NCBI RefSeq assembly: GCF_017742215.1
Contig: NZ_JAGHKP010000004.1
Location: forward strand, 372,001 to 436,000
Length of the DNA: 64,000 nucleotides
Origin: Chitinophaga chungangae
Lineage (GTDB): Bacteria > Bacteroidota > Bacteroidia > Chitinophagales > Chitinophagaceae
Direction of reading: 5' to 3'
The notes under the pieces are model-generated. The model was not told where the DNA came from. It did no database searches and saw only the letters and a list, made by a program, of their open reading frames with translations. Below, piece after piece: positions 35,412 through 44,132 of the stretch. The position numbers and the translations under genes were made by a program. Every line of letters starts with the position of its first letter. Positions within the stretch are counted from its first letter, which is position 1.

Positions 35412-36272
35412 ATGGAGCAGAAAGCCTTACACCGGCCGTTTGAATTGTACGTGTCGGACATGGCGTGCTGGAACGAGCGCCCACTGACCTATCATTTTTT
35501 CGAGATCGTGCAGATACTGGAAGGGGAAGGCATGCGCATCGTCAACAGCAACCGCTTCCCTTATAAAAAGAATTGCATTTTCCTGTTCACCCCGCTCGAT
35601 TGCCGTGGCTTCGATATCAGCAAGCCCACCCGTTTCTGCTCTATCCGTTTTTCGGAGATGTTCCTGGGGCAATGCAAAACCCCGCAAGACCGCGAACGCA
35701 TCCGGCAATGGCTGAAACAGCTGGAACATATTTTTTATCATCATAACCGTTTCCAGGAACTGCTGGTGAAACACGATGGCGACTGCCGGATGATTTCCAC
35801 GCTGATGCACAACATGGTGGACGAATACAGCCGGAAAGGCGCGTATCACGAGGAGAACCTGCAGCATTTTGTCACGCTCATCCTGAATATTCTCTCGCGT
35901 AATGTAACCAGTGCGGGGCCCCTTACAGCAGGCCCGGAGAGCGAGCCGCTCATCAACCGTATGTTGTTGCACATCCGGCAGCACATCGGCGATCCGGAAA
36001 AGTTGCGGATCGATTTCCTGGCATCGGAATTCAACCTTTCCGCCAATTACGTCGGTGAATATTTCAGGAAGTTCACCGGCGAAAGCCCCCAACAATACAT
36101 CACACAATACAGGTTACAGCTCGTGCAGCAGCGGCTGGCCTTCAGTTCGCTCACTATAGGCCAGATCGCGGGCGAATTGGGGTTTGCGGATGAAAGTCAC
36201 CTGAGCAGGCAGTTCAGGAAACACAACGGTGTAAGCCCCGCAGAGTACCGGAAAAATGCACGGGCGGAATAA
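35412..36272 (+). CDS. AraC family transcriptional regulator
   Basis: Cytoplasmic regulator of 286 aa from ATG 35412. A TTG at 35403 is in frame but lies inside the -7 box. The N-terminal cupin-like sensing half has HFFEIVQILEGEG and KNCIFLFTPLD. The C-terminal double helix-turn-helix (about 185-285) has IDFLASEFNLSANYVGEYFRK and IGQIAGELGFADESHLSRQFRKHNGVSPAEYRK, all intact. It is divergent from the Old Yellow Enzyme gene with 87 nt between, the usual arrangement for local control. The effector is unknown. Confidence 0.93.
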   Translation: MEQKALHRPFELYVSDMACWNERPLTYHFFEIVQILEGEGMRIVNSNRFPYKKNCIFLFTPLDCRGFDISKPTRFCSIRFSEMFLGQCKTPQDRERIRQWLKQLEHIFYHHNRFQELLVKHDGDCRMISTLMHNMVDEYSRKGAYHEENLQHFVTLILNILSRNVTSAGPLTAGPESEPLINRMLLHIRQHIGDPEKLRIDFLASEFNLSANYVGEYFRKFTGESPQQYITQYRLQLVQQRLAFSSLTIGQIAGELGFADESHLSRQFRKHNGVSPAEYRKNARAE

Positions 36273-36345
36273 AGTTGGCAAAAAAACCGCCGGCCAGAAT
36301 TTTTCAGATTTTAATATTAGTTTAGCCCCCCAAAGATGGTTTGGA

Positions 36346-36939
36346 TTGCCGACTGAAGCAACATATGACGAAACAGCGCTCGTTATGCAACTGCGCGACG
36401 GGTCACAGGATGCATTCCGGCAGTTGTTTTTACTTTTTATCAAACCCCTGGCTTATTTCGCCGCGGAACTTACCGGGAATGCCCACGAAGGGGAAGACAT
36501 TGCCAGCAATGCCTTCCAGAAGCTGTGGGAGCGCCGCGGGGGTTTTTCCTCCATTGCCGGCGTTAAAGGTTTCCTGTATACGGCGGCCCGCAACGAAGCG
36601 CTGAACGTGATCCGCCACCGCAAAGTGATGGACAGGGCGCAGCAGGAGATGCTCCACCGCCTCGAACACGAGCCGCAATGGGCTGAAGCCAGGATGGTAA
36701 ACGCTGAACTGTTACGGCTTATTTACGCCGAGATCGATAACCTGCCGGACAACCACCGGCAGATGGTCCTGATGAGCTTCGTCGAGGAGCTGTCTACGGA
36801 AGAGATCGCTTCCCGCCTGAATATTTCCACGGCACATGTAAGAACTTACAAAGCACGGGCAATGACCCGTCTGCGCAGCGCGCTGCTGAAAAAGGGCCTG
36901 CTGGAGGCGGTTTTTTTGCTTTGGTTGATGGACCGTTAA
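36346..36939 (+). CDS. ECF RNA polymerase sigma factor (Bacteroidota FecI-like)
   Basis: ECF sigma-70 factor of about 197 aa. The frame is open from ATG 36256 inside the AraC gene. The first 30 codons do not resemble the family, however, and a -7-like box TAGTTTAG at 36318-36325 precedes TTG 36346, which gives a normal family length. Region 2 is LRDGSQDAFRQLF to LYTAARNEALNVIRHRK. Region 4 is LPDNHRQMVLMSFVEELSTEEIASRLNISTAHVRTYKARAMTRLR. It forms a signalling unit with the FecR-type gene and the STN-containing SusC that follow. Confidence 0.88.
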   Translation: MPTEATYDETALVMQLRDGSQDAFRQLFLLFIKPLAYFAAELTGNAHEGEDIASNAFQKLWERRGGFSSIAGVKGFLYTAARNEALNVIRHRKVMDRAQQEMLHRLEHEPQWAEARMVNAELLRLIYAEIDNLPDNHRQMVLMSFVEELSTEEIASRLNISTAHVRTYKARAMTRLRSALLKKGLLEAVFLLWLMDR

Positions 36940-36992
36940 ATTTTTTTTCTTTTTGCTGTTACGTTTTTGTTCACTCCGTGTTCTATTGCTGC

Positions 36993-38180
36993 ATGGATTT
37001 TAAGGATTTCAACAACGGGGATATTGTTTCCATTCTTTTCCGGCTGGCGGCCGAAGAAGAATTGACCGCGGAGGAGCGCGCAAAGCTGGACGCATGGCTG
37101 AACGCATCTGCTTACAACAGGCTGGTGCTGGAAGAAGCGCAATCGCCGGCCCTTCTCAGGGAACGGCTGCGCTCGCTGGAAAACACCGACGGTCAGGCGC
37201 TTTTTGAAAAAACTTTCCCGGAAATGGCCGCTCCCGTTGTTCGCCGTATGCCGCTTTACCGCCGCTGGTGGGCCGCGGCTTCCGTGCTGCTACTCCTTTT
37301 TGCCGGCGGATATTTCCTGCTCAAGCCCGGCCATTCATCCACCCCCGACATCGCCGTTGCCCCGCCACCCGTGGATATCATGCCCGGTAAAAAAGGCGCC
37401 GTGCTTACGCTGGCCGATGGCCGCGAAGTGGTGCTGGACAGCCTGGGCAACGGCATAATAGCTAACCAGAACGGCACGCAGGCCGTGCTGGACAATGGAA
37501 AGCTGGCATACAACGACGCGGGCGAAAGCTCCGGCGAAATACAATATAATAAAACCACCACGCCGCGCGGCCGCCAGTTCCGGCTGCAATTGCCCGACGG
37601 CACGCTGGTTTGGCTCAATGCAGAAAGCTCTATCCGCTACCCGACCGCGTTTGAAGGCAGCGACCGGAAAGTGGAGATCACCGGCGAAGCGTATTTCGAA
37701 GTGGCGAAAAATGTACAAAAACCTTTTCTCGTTAGCATAAACAATCAAACAGAAGTAGAGGTACTAGGCACACATTTTAATGTGAACGCCTATCCTAACG
37801 AAAACAGCCGCAATACCACGCTGTTCGAAGGCGCCGTGCGCGTGTACGGGAAAAACGGCCCGGCAGTGCTGAAACCCGGCCAGCAGGCACAGGTAACCGC
37901 TACCGGGGATCTGGCCGTGGTGAACGGTACGGACCTCGACAAGGCGATCGCATGGAAGAACGGCGTCTTTAATTTCCGCGGCAGCACTCTCGAAGAGGTA
38001 ATGCGGCAGCTGGCAAGATGGTACGATATAGAAATAATATATGAGGGGAAAGTTCCTTCACGCAGGTTCAATGGCGAAATAGGCATGGACCTTTCGCTGG
38101 CCCAGGTGTTGAAAGGACTTTCGGTTATGCAGGTGAACTTTAGGATTGAAGAGGGCAAACGGCTTGTTGTGATGCCCTGA
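36993..38180 (+). CDS. FecR family anti-sigma factor
   Basis: Inner-membrane anti-sigma factor of 395 aa from ATG 36993. The frame extends upstream to 36921, but that part has no family features. The cytoplasmic sigma-binding region is about 1-85 (DIVSILFRLAAEEELTAEER), followed by a membrane segment WWAAASVLLLLFAGGYFLL near 105. The periplasmic FecR domain includes GKKGAVLTLADGREVVLDS, RGRQFRLQLPDGTLVWLNAESSIRYP and EVLGTHFNVNAYP. The C-terminal domain LEEVMRQLARWYDIEIIYEG should contact the STN domain of the downstream SusC. It follows the sigma gene by 53 nt. Confidence 0.94.
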   Translation: MDFKDFNNGDIVSILFRLAAEEELTAEERAKLDAWLNASAYNRLVLEEAQSPALLRERLRSLENTDGQALFEKTFPEMAAPVVRRMPLYRRWWAAASVLLLLFAGGYFLLKPGHSSTPDIAVAPPPVDIMPGKKGAVLTLADGREVVLDSLGNGIIANQNGTQAVLDNGKLAYNDAGESSGEIQYNKTTTPRGRQFRLQLPDGTLVWLNAESSIRYPTAFEGSDRKVEITGEAYFEVAKNVQKPFLVSINNQTEVEVLGTHFNVNAYPNENSRNTTLFEGAVRVYGKNGPAVLKPGQQAQVTATGDLAVVNGTDLDKAIAWKNGVFNFRGSTLEEVMRQLARWYDIEIIYEGKVPSRRFNGEIGMDLSLAQVLKGLSVMQVNFRIEEGKRLVVMP

Positions 38181-38302
38181 AGACATGAGTAACGACGTAA
38201 TAATAATTCAACCAAAATGAAGATGAGCATTCAGCCAAAAAACAAATTCAGTCTAAACCTGGAGTAAACAATCATCAAAAAACGGCGATCGGCATAAAAA
38301 AA

Positions 38303-38327
38303 CCACCACGGTTCGGACCCGTGGCGG
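38303..38327. other. GC-rich hairpin between fecR and susC
   Basis: ccacgg/ccgtgg (38306-38311 with 38319-38324) with loop ttcggac, extended by two further pairs after one mismatch. There is an A-run before it but no T-run after, so on the plus strand it is a weak terminator at best. It may be a leader structure in the 224-nt gap before susC. Nothing else is recognisable in that gap. Confidence 0.4.
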
Positions 38328-38404
38328 CCTTGCGTTCCCGGTTGCCGCGTAAAAATTCAAAGAGAACAGTCAATTCTTAATTGTCAACCAGAAGTAACAA
38401 AGCT

Positions 38405-41400
38405 ATGCAAAAAAATGCTTTTTGTTACAGGGAGGCTATTGCCCCGTATTCACGGAAAAATAGCCGCACCTGTGCCTTTTTCAAACCGTTGGTAACGGGG
38501 GGAAGCCCGGGGAACGAAGCCCGCAGGGCAGCGTATAAAAAATTATTGTCGGCGATGAAACTAACTACGATGCTTTTATTCGTGGCCGCACTGCAGGTAA
38601 CGGCCAAAACGGCGGCACAAACCGTGTCTTACAAAGCCCGCGCTGTTTCGCTGGAAAAGATCTTTTCGGCGGTAAAGGAGCAGACCGGTTACTTGTTTTT
38701 CTACGATCCGGCTATGCTGCGCGATTGCAAAGCGGTGGACGTATCGGCGGAAAACCAGCCGTTGGAAAGTTTTATCAAAAAGGTGCTGACGGATCAGCCT
38801 TTAACATACACCATCGAAAATAAAACCATCTTTATTTCCAGGAAACCCGTTCCGGCTGTGCCAGCGACGGAACGGCCTTTTTACGTTCCGATCCTGGTTA
38901 CGGGCCGGGTGATGAATCTTGGCGGCGAACCGCTCGGCGGCGCCACCATCACCGTGAAAAGCACGCGCAAAGGCTCCAATGCAGACGCAAACGGCATTTT
39001 TACCATCCTGGGCGTTGAAGCGGCGGATACGCTTATTTTTTCCTACGTCGGTTATAAAACACAATCTATACCGGTCCAGAACCGCACTTTCATCGACGCG
39101 AAAATGCAGGAAGCCACCAGCAGCCTCGACGAAGTGGTGATACAGGCTTACGGCCGCACTACCCAGCGTTTCACCACCGGCAACATCGCCCGCATCTCTT
39201 CCAAAGAGATCAGCAAACAACCCGTGCTGGACCCGATACTGGCCCTGCAGGGGCGCGTGGCCGGATTGCTGATTGCCCCGCAATCGGGCTACCAGGGCGG
39301 CCCGGTGAAGGTGGAGATCAGGGGAAGGAACGCCATCAACCGGGATTTCGCTTCGGACCCGCTGTACATTCTCGATGGCGTGCCCATGACCGTGCTGGAC
39401 ATCAACGGTACCGCCAAAAACGCATACACCACCGGCGCATTTTCGCGCGGGCTCGATAATCTCGACATGTCGAGAACCGGCGGCCAGAATCCGCTGTTCG
39501 GCCTCAACCCTTCAGACATCGAATCGTTCGAGGTGCTGAAAGACGCCGATGCGACGGCGATCTACGGCAGCCGAGGCGCCAACGGCGTGATCCTGATCAC
39601 CACCAAAAGAGGACAGGCCGGCAAAAGCAGGCTGACCGCCGATATCTCCACCGGCGTGAACGTCGTGACCCGCTTCTGGGAACTGATGGATACCAAAGAA
39701 TATCTCGCCATGCGCCGCGAAGCGTTCAAAAACGACGGCATTACGCCTACGCCCTCCAACGCGCCCGATCTGCTGGTGTGGGACACCACGCGGTATACCG
39801 ACTGGCAGCGGGAAGCCTACGGCCATACCGGCAAATGGATCAACACACAGGTGGCATTATCCGGCGGCAACACGCAAACCACCTACCGCATCAGCGCGGG
39901 ATACAACCGCAGCAGCGACATCACGGCGATCAGCGGCGGCAACTCGCGCGTATCGGCCTCCGCGGCGCTCACCACGCGCAGCCTCAACCAACGCTTCAAT
40001 CTTACTTTCTCCAATAACTTTTCTTATACGGAACAAACGCAGATCTCCATCGTATCGATGTCTACCCTCGCGCCCAATGCGCCCGCGCTGTACGACGAGG
40101 CGGGGAACATCAATTTTAAGGAATACAGGGGCTCCGGCACCAAGAACCCGGTGGAGGGCCAGTATAATCCCTATAACTCAAAAATGCGTTCCCTCAACAG
40201 CAGCCTTGCGCTGAGCTATGCTTTCAAAGGCGGGCTGTCTGCAAAGCTCAACCTCGGGTATAACCAGGGCATCAACGATCAGAGCTCGTTCCAGTTTATC
40301 GCTTCACAAGACCCGAACCCGCCGGCGCCTGCAAAGAAACCGACCGGCTCCGCCTCGTTCGGCATCAGCCAAAGTAACAATCTCAACGTGGAACCGATGC
40401 TGGAATATAACAGGTCTATTGGCAAAGGCTCGCTGGACCTGCTGCTGGGCGGCACTTACCAGGCAAACGTTTCGAAAGGCAATACCGTAAGGGGCACCAA
40501 CTACACAAGCGATCTGTTTATCCGGACCATCTCCGCCGCTCCCAATCTCACTTCCTTCGACCTGTACGGAGAATACAAATACGCCGGCGCATTCGCCCGC
40601 ATCGGTTATAACTACGACAGCCGCTACATTATCAACCTCAACGGCAGGAGAGACGGCAGCAGCCGTTTCGGTGAAGATAACCGCTTTGGCAATTTCGGTT
40701 CCATTGGCGTAGCCTGGATCGCCAGCGAGGAAAAATGGATCGCCCGCGCGCTGCCGTCTTTTGTGTCGTTCCTGAAACTGCGCGGCAGCTTCGGTGTTAC
40801 AGGCAGCGACGGGGTGGGCGATTACAGTTATCTTTCGCAGTTCGGCAACAACAGCCCGCAACTGCTTCCCTACAATGGCGTCACGCCGCTGATGCCGCAG
40901 ATCCTCGAAAACCCGGACTTCCACTGGCAGCAGAACAAAAAACTGGAAGGCGCGGTGGACTTCGCACTGTTCGACGACCGGTATAATTTTGAAGTGGCCT
41001 ACTATCGCAACCGCTGCAACAACCAGCTGGTGGCTTTTCCCATCCCGGGTTTCGCAGGTTTTAACAGTGTGGTGCTCAACTCGCCCGCAAACGTGCAGAA
41101 CAGCGGCTGGGAATTTCTGATGAATGCCAACATCCTGAAAGGAAAAAAATGGCAATGGTCCGCCAACTTCAACCTCGGGGCCAACCGCAATACGCTGCTG
41201 AGTTACCCGCTGTTTGAAGAATCGCCCTACTACAGCACGCTCAAGATCGGCCACTCCCTCGACGACCGCTACATTTACCACCTCGAAGGCGTGGACCCGG
41301 TTACAGGGCTGTACATATTTACCGATATCAATAAAGACGGCATCGTGAAATCCAACGGCAGCGTGCCGAGGGGAACGGCGGACGACGATATGTATTACCG

Positions 41401-41881
41401 CATCAATACCACGCCGAAGTTTTCCGGCGGCATGGGACATAATATTTCTTACGGCAATTTTCAACTTTCCCTATTCTTCGCATTCGCGAAGCAGCTGGGC
41501 AGAAGCGCAGTGAACGCAACCCAGGCGGGCACCATGCAGAATATTTCCAAATACCAGTTCGATAACACCTGGCATACGGCAGGGCAGGAAGCGCTGTTCG
41601 CCAAATTCAGCACCAACCCGCTGTCTGACGCCCTGAAGTATACCGATGCCAGCGGCCAGTTCGTAGACGCGAGTTTTTTCCGCCTGCGCACGCTTGCATT
41701 GTCTTACGCGGTGCCCGTGATGCGCCTGCGTAAACTGAAAGTGAGCAGTCTTGCGATCAATGCCAATGCGCAGAACATTTTCGTGCTCACGAAATATAAA
41801 GGCCTCGACCCGGAAGTGCAGAGTTATATGGGCATGCCGCCGGCCAGGACCATTACGATGGGCGTATCCGTTTCATTTTAA
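38405..41881 (+). CDS. SusC/RagA TonB-dependent transducer with N-terminal STN domain
   Basis: Outer-membrane importer of 1158 aa from ATG 38405. An upstream in-frame TTG at 38381 is unlikely. The long n-region before the signal core MLLFVAALQVTAKTAAQ is usual in this subgroup. The STN/secretin-like domain (about 85-145: VSLEKIFSAVKEQTGYLFFYD, DQPLTYTIENKTIFI) signals to FecR. Then come the carboxypeptidase-like domain and the plug with SFEVLKDADATAIYGSRGANGVILITTKRG, and the barrel ends TMGVSVSF. The sigma-FecR-STN chain predicts substrate-induced expression of this operon. The substrate is unknown. Confidence 0.95.
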   Translation: MQKNAFCYREAIAPYSRKNSRTCAFFKPLVTGGSPGNEARRAAYKKLLSAMKLTTMLLFVAALQVTAKTAAQTVSYKARAVSLEKIFSAVKEQTGYLFFYDPAMLRDCKAVDVSAENQPLESFIKKVLTDQPLTYTIENKTIFISRKPVPAVPATERPFYVPILVTGRVMNLGGEPLGGATITVKSTRKGSNADANGIFTILGVEAADTLIFSYVGYKTQSIPVQNRTFIDAKMQEATSSLDEVVIQAYGRTTQRFTTGNIARISSKEISKQPVLDPILALQGRVAGLLIAPQSGYQGGPVKVEIRGRNAINRDFASDPLYILDGVPMTVLDINGTAKNAYTTGAFSRGLDNLDMSRTGGQNPLFGLNPSDIESFEVLKDADATAIYGSRGANGVILITTKRGQAGKSRLTADISTGVNVVTRFWELMDTKEYLAMRREAFKNDGITPTPSNAPDLLVWDTTRYTDWQREAYGHTGKWINTQVALSGGNTQTTYRISAGYNRSSDITAISGGNSRVSASAALTTRSLNQRFNLTFSNNFSYTEQTQISIVSMSTLAPNAPALYDEAGNINFKEYRGSGTKNPVEGQYNPYNSKMRSLNSSLALSYAFKGGLSAKLNLGYNQGINDQSSFQFIASQDPNPPAPAKKPTGSASFGISQSNNLNVEPMLEYNRSIGKGSLDLLLGGTYQANVSKGNTVRGTNYTSDLFIRTISAAPNLTSFDLYGEYKYAGAFARIGYNYDSRYIINLNGRRDGSSRFGEDNRFGNFGSIGVAWIASEEKWIARALPSFVSFLKLRGSFGVTGSDGVGDYSYLSQFGNNSPQLLPYNGVTPLMPQILENPDFHWQQNKKLEGAVDFALFDDRYNFEVAYYRNRCNNQLVAFPIPGFAGFNSVVLNSPANVQNSGWEFLMNANILKGKKWQWSANFNLGANRNTLLSYPLFEESPYYSTLKIGHSLDDRYIYHLEGVDPVTGLYIFTDINKDGIVKSNGSVPRGTADDDMYYRINTTPKFSGGMGHNISYGNFQLSLFFAFAKQLGRSAVNATQAGTMQNISKYQFDNTWHTAGQEALFAKFSTNPLSDALKYTDASGQFVDASFFRLRTLALSYAVPVMRLRKLKVSSLAINANAQNIFVLTKYKGLDPEVQSYMGMPPARTITMGVSVSF

Positions 41882-41899
41882 TCTTTAAGATGCATCATT

Positions 41900-43438
41900 A
41901 TGAACCGCAATAAAAAAATATTCAAATACCCGTCTTACTGTGTGGCTTTTTTGCTGTTGGTGAGCACGGGCGTGGCGACCGGCTGCAAGAAGCTGATCGA
42001 GATCAGCGACCCCCGCAGTACCATTCAGCGTGAAGAAGCGTTCAGCTCCAACGAACTGGCCAATTCGGTGTTGGCGGGTATTTACTCGAGCATGATGACC
42101 AACAGCGGGCAAATGATCTTCAGCAACGGGGCGATGTCGATATACCCGGGCATGTCTGCCGACGAGTTTATAAACTATGGCGGCGTGCAGTCGGTGGAAG
42201 AATACCAGTTCGTTACCAGCAAGCTGCTGAAGGAAAACCTGGTGCCGGACCAGTATTTCTGGTCGCCGATGTATAAGATCATTTTCAGCGCCAACTCGGC
42301 CATCGAAGGCATGGCGGCTTCCACTTCGCCGAAGCTGGACGGCGCCACCAAAGCGGTGCTTACGGGAGAAGCGAAATTTATCCGCGCGTTCTGTTATTTT
42401 TATCTCGTGAACCTGTACGGCGATGTGCCCCTGGCACTCACGACCAATTTCAACGATAACATCAAAAAAGCGCGTTCGCCGGAAGCGGATGTATACAAAC
42501 AAATAATAGCCGATCTGAAAGATGCGCAGGCCCTGCTGGCAGACGATTATTCGATGGGCGGCGGGGAACGCATCAGGCCGAATAAATGGGCCGCCACCGC
42601 TTTGCTGGCGCGTGTTTACCTGTACATGAAAGATTGGGCGAATGCAGAGGCCGCCGCTTCGGAAGTGATCGGCAACACGCAGTTCCGGTTAACCGGCGCC
42701 CTGGGCGACGTGTTCCTGAAAAACAGCACGGAAGCCATCTGGCAATTGCAGCAAAATCCCGCCAAACAGCCCTACAACGGCACCTGGGACGGGTCGCATC
42801 TTACGGCATATTTTTACTGGACAGACCTTACGCCCGATCTGCAGGCCGCTTACCGCGACTCCGCTTTGTTTACCACCCTCGCGCCTTATTTTATCTCGCA
42901 TTATTATTTCACCAAAAACCAGGCGAACGCCTTCGAAGCGAACGACCAGCGGAAAAACATATGGGCCGGTTATTCGCAAACGCCCGTGAAGAGCGAATGG
43001 AACGGCGATACGGTGTTTTATTCGAAAAAATATACCATTGCCATCGGCAGCGCTTCTCAACCCATTACCCAATACTACATGGTGCTGCGGCTGGGGGAAC
43101 AATACCTCATCAGGGCGGAAGCCAGGGCGCAAACCGGCACCAATCTTAGCGGCGCGGCCGCCGACCTCGACGCGCTGCGGCTCAGGGCGGGCCTGGAAAA
43201 AACGGCCGCCGCCTCGCAGGACGCATTGCTGAAAGCCGTTGCGCACGAACGGCAGGTGGAATTGTTCGCCGAATGGGGCCACCGGTGGTTCGATCTGAAA
43301 CGGACAGGCAAAGCCACGGAAACGCTGGGCGCAATGCCCGCAAAACAACCCTGGAGCGCCAGCCAGCTGCTATACCCGATCGCTCCGCAGGAAATTCTGA
43401 AAGATCCTCACCTGGTGCAAAACCCGGGCTACTTCTAA
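41900..43438 (+). CDS. SusD/RagB family lipoprotein
   Basis: Surface binding lipoprotein of 512 aa, 18 nt downstream of its SusC. The lipobox is VATGC. SusD motifs are EAKFIRAFCYFYLVNLYGDVPLALT, KWAATALLARVYLYMKDW, LRLGEQYLIRAEARAQ, and VAHERQVELFAEWGHRWFDLKRTGKA, ending LVQNPGYF. It probably functions only with the STN-type SusC upstream. A GC-rich hairpin 17 nt after the stop closes the pair. Confidence 0.95.
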   Translation: MNRNKKIFKYPSYCVAFLLLVSTGVATGCKKLIEISDPRSTIQREEAFSSNELANSVLAGIYSSMMTNSGQMIFSNGAMSIYPGMSADEFINYGGVQSVEEYQFVTSKLLKENLVPDQYFWSPMYKIIFSANSAIEGMAASTSPKLDGATKAVLTGEAKFIRAFCYFYLVNLYGDVPLALTTNFNDNIKKARSPEADVYKQIIADLKDAQALLADDYSMGGGERIRPNKWAATALLARVYLYMKDWANAEAAASEVIGNTQFRLTGALGDVFLKNSTEAIWQLQQNPAKQPYNGTWDGSHLTAYFYWTDLTPDLQAAYRDSALFTTLAPYFISHYYFTKNQANAFEANDQRKNIWAGYSQTPVKSEWNGDTVFYSKKYTIAIGSASQPITQYYMVLRLGEQYLIRAEARAQTGTNLSGAAADLDALRLRAGLEKTAAASQDALLKAVAHERQVELFAEWGHRWFDLKRTGKATETLGAMPAKQPWSASQLLYPIAPQEILKDPHLVQNPGYF

Positions 43439-43455
43439 CAATACGAAGCGGGGCT

Positions 43456-43479
43456 GCCTGTCCGGATCACCGGGCAGGC
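43456..43479 (+). terminator. Hairpin terminator after the sigma-regulated susCD pair
   Basis: gcctgtccgg (43456-43465) pairs with ccgggcaggc (43470-43479) around an atca loop, with one G-U pair. A partly T-rich tail follows (43481-43492). It is probably an intrinsic terminator; read-through into the next lipoprotein gene is possible. Confidence 0.65.
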
Positions 43480-43522
43480 GGTTTCCCGTTTTCCGGATTA
43501 TGTATATCGCAAACAATGCATC

Positions 43523-44107
43523 ATGAAAAACAAATGGACCATGCTGCTCTGCGCGGTTGCTTTATGCAGCTGCTCGGAGACCGCCAAGCTGCCGCCCAGG
43601 AAAAAAATGCCTGAGCTGAACAGTCTTTCCGTTCCCGAAGGGGAGTGGAACCTGAGATCAAAAAAAGATAACGCCTTTCCTTTCGCCACTTCAGACGTTG
43701 ACCTCATGCAGAACGGAACCGTCCGCACTTATCTGCGCGTATCGCTGCCGGCCGCGGGAGACGATTCCGCCGCCATTCAGCTCGTAAACCTTTACCGCCC
43801 GCTGGCCGCTTCGCTGCTTTCGCAATGGGGCAGCGTGGGGAGAGACGGTTTGCTGATCGACCTGCGCAGCGGCCCGGGGGCTTACAGCCAACGTGCGGAT
43901 TACCTGGTTGAAAAACAATACAGCTATTCCATCCCCGTGGTGTTCCTCTGGGACCAGGCCGCATCCGGCCGCGCCGCCACGCTGATGGACCTGCTCGGCA
44001 ACCTGCCCGTGAACAGCCGGCGTATTGCCGGCCCGGACGCCGCTGGCTTCAATGCCAGCCGGCAGAACTGCTTTCAGGCTGTTTCACCCGTTATCGGTTT
44101 AAATTAA
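43523..44107 (+). CDS. Hypothetical lipoprotein (thioredoxin-like context not shown)
   Basis: Lipoprotein of 194 aa with the signal MLLCAVALCSCSE and lipidation at the Cys of LCSC. I recognise no domain. The middle part has a beta-rich pattern (NGTVRTYLRVSLP) and two segments with small residues (GRAATLMDLLGNLPVN). It lies 25 nt upstream of a zinc metalloprotease gene and probably shares its transcript. A DUF of PUL-associated lipoproteins is possible. Confidence 0.6.
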   Translation: MKNKWTMLLCAVALCSCSETAKLPPRKKMPELNSLSVPEGEWNLRSKKDNAFPFATSDVDLMQNGTVRTYLRVSLPAAGDDSAAIQLVNLYRPLAASLLSQWGSVGRDGLLIDLRSGPGAYSQRADYLVEKQYSYSIPVVFLWDQAASGRAATLMDLLGNLPVNSRRIAGPDAAGFNASRQNCFQAVSPVIGLN

Positions 44108-44132
44108 TTACTGACCAACTACCACACATTTT

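Noticed and set aside
38303-38327. Hairpin before the STN-SusC gene as a riboswitch or strong terminator
   Set aside because: The stem is short with a mismatch and no T tract follows. There is no further conserved structure that can be recognised, so it is listed only as a hairpin.
43523-44107. Thiol-disulfide or SusE/F-like assignment of the 194-aa lipoprotein
   Set aside because: No CxxC active site and no SusE/F immunoglobulin-like motif is visible, so no function was given.
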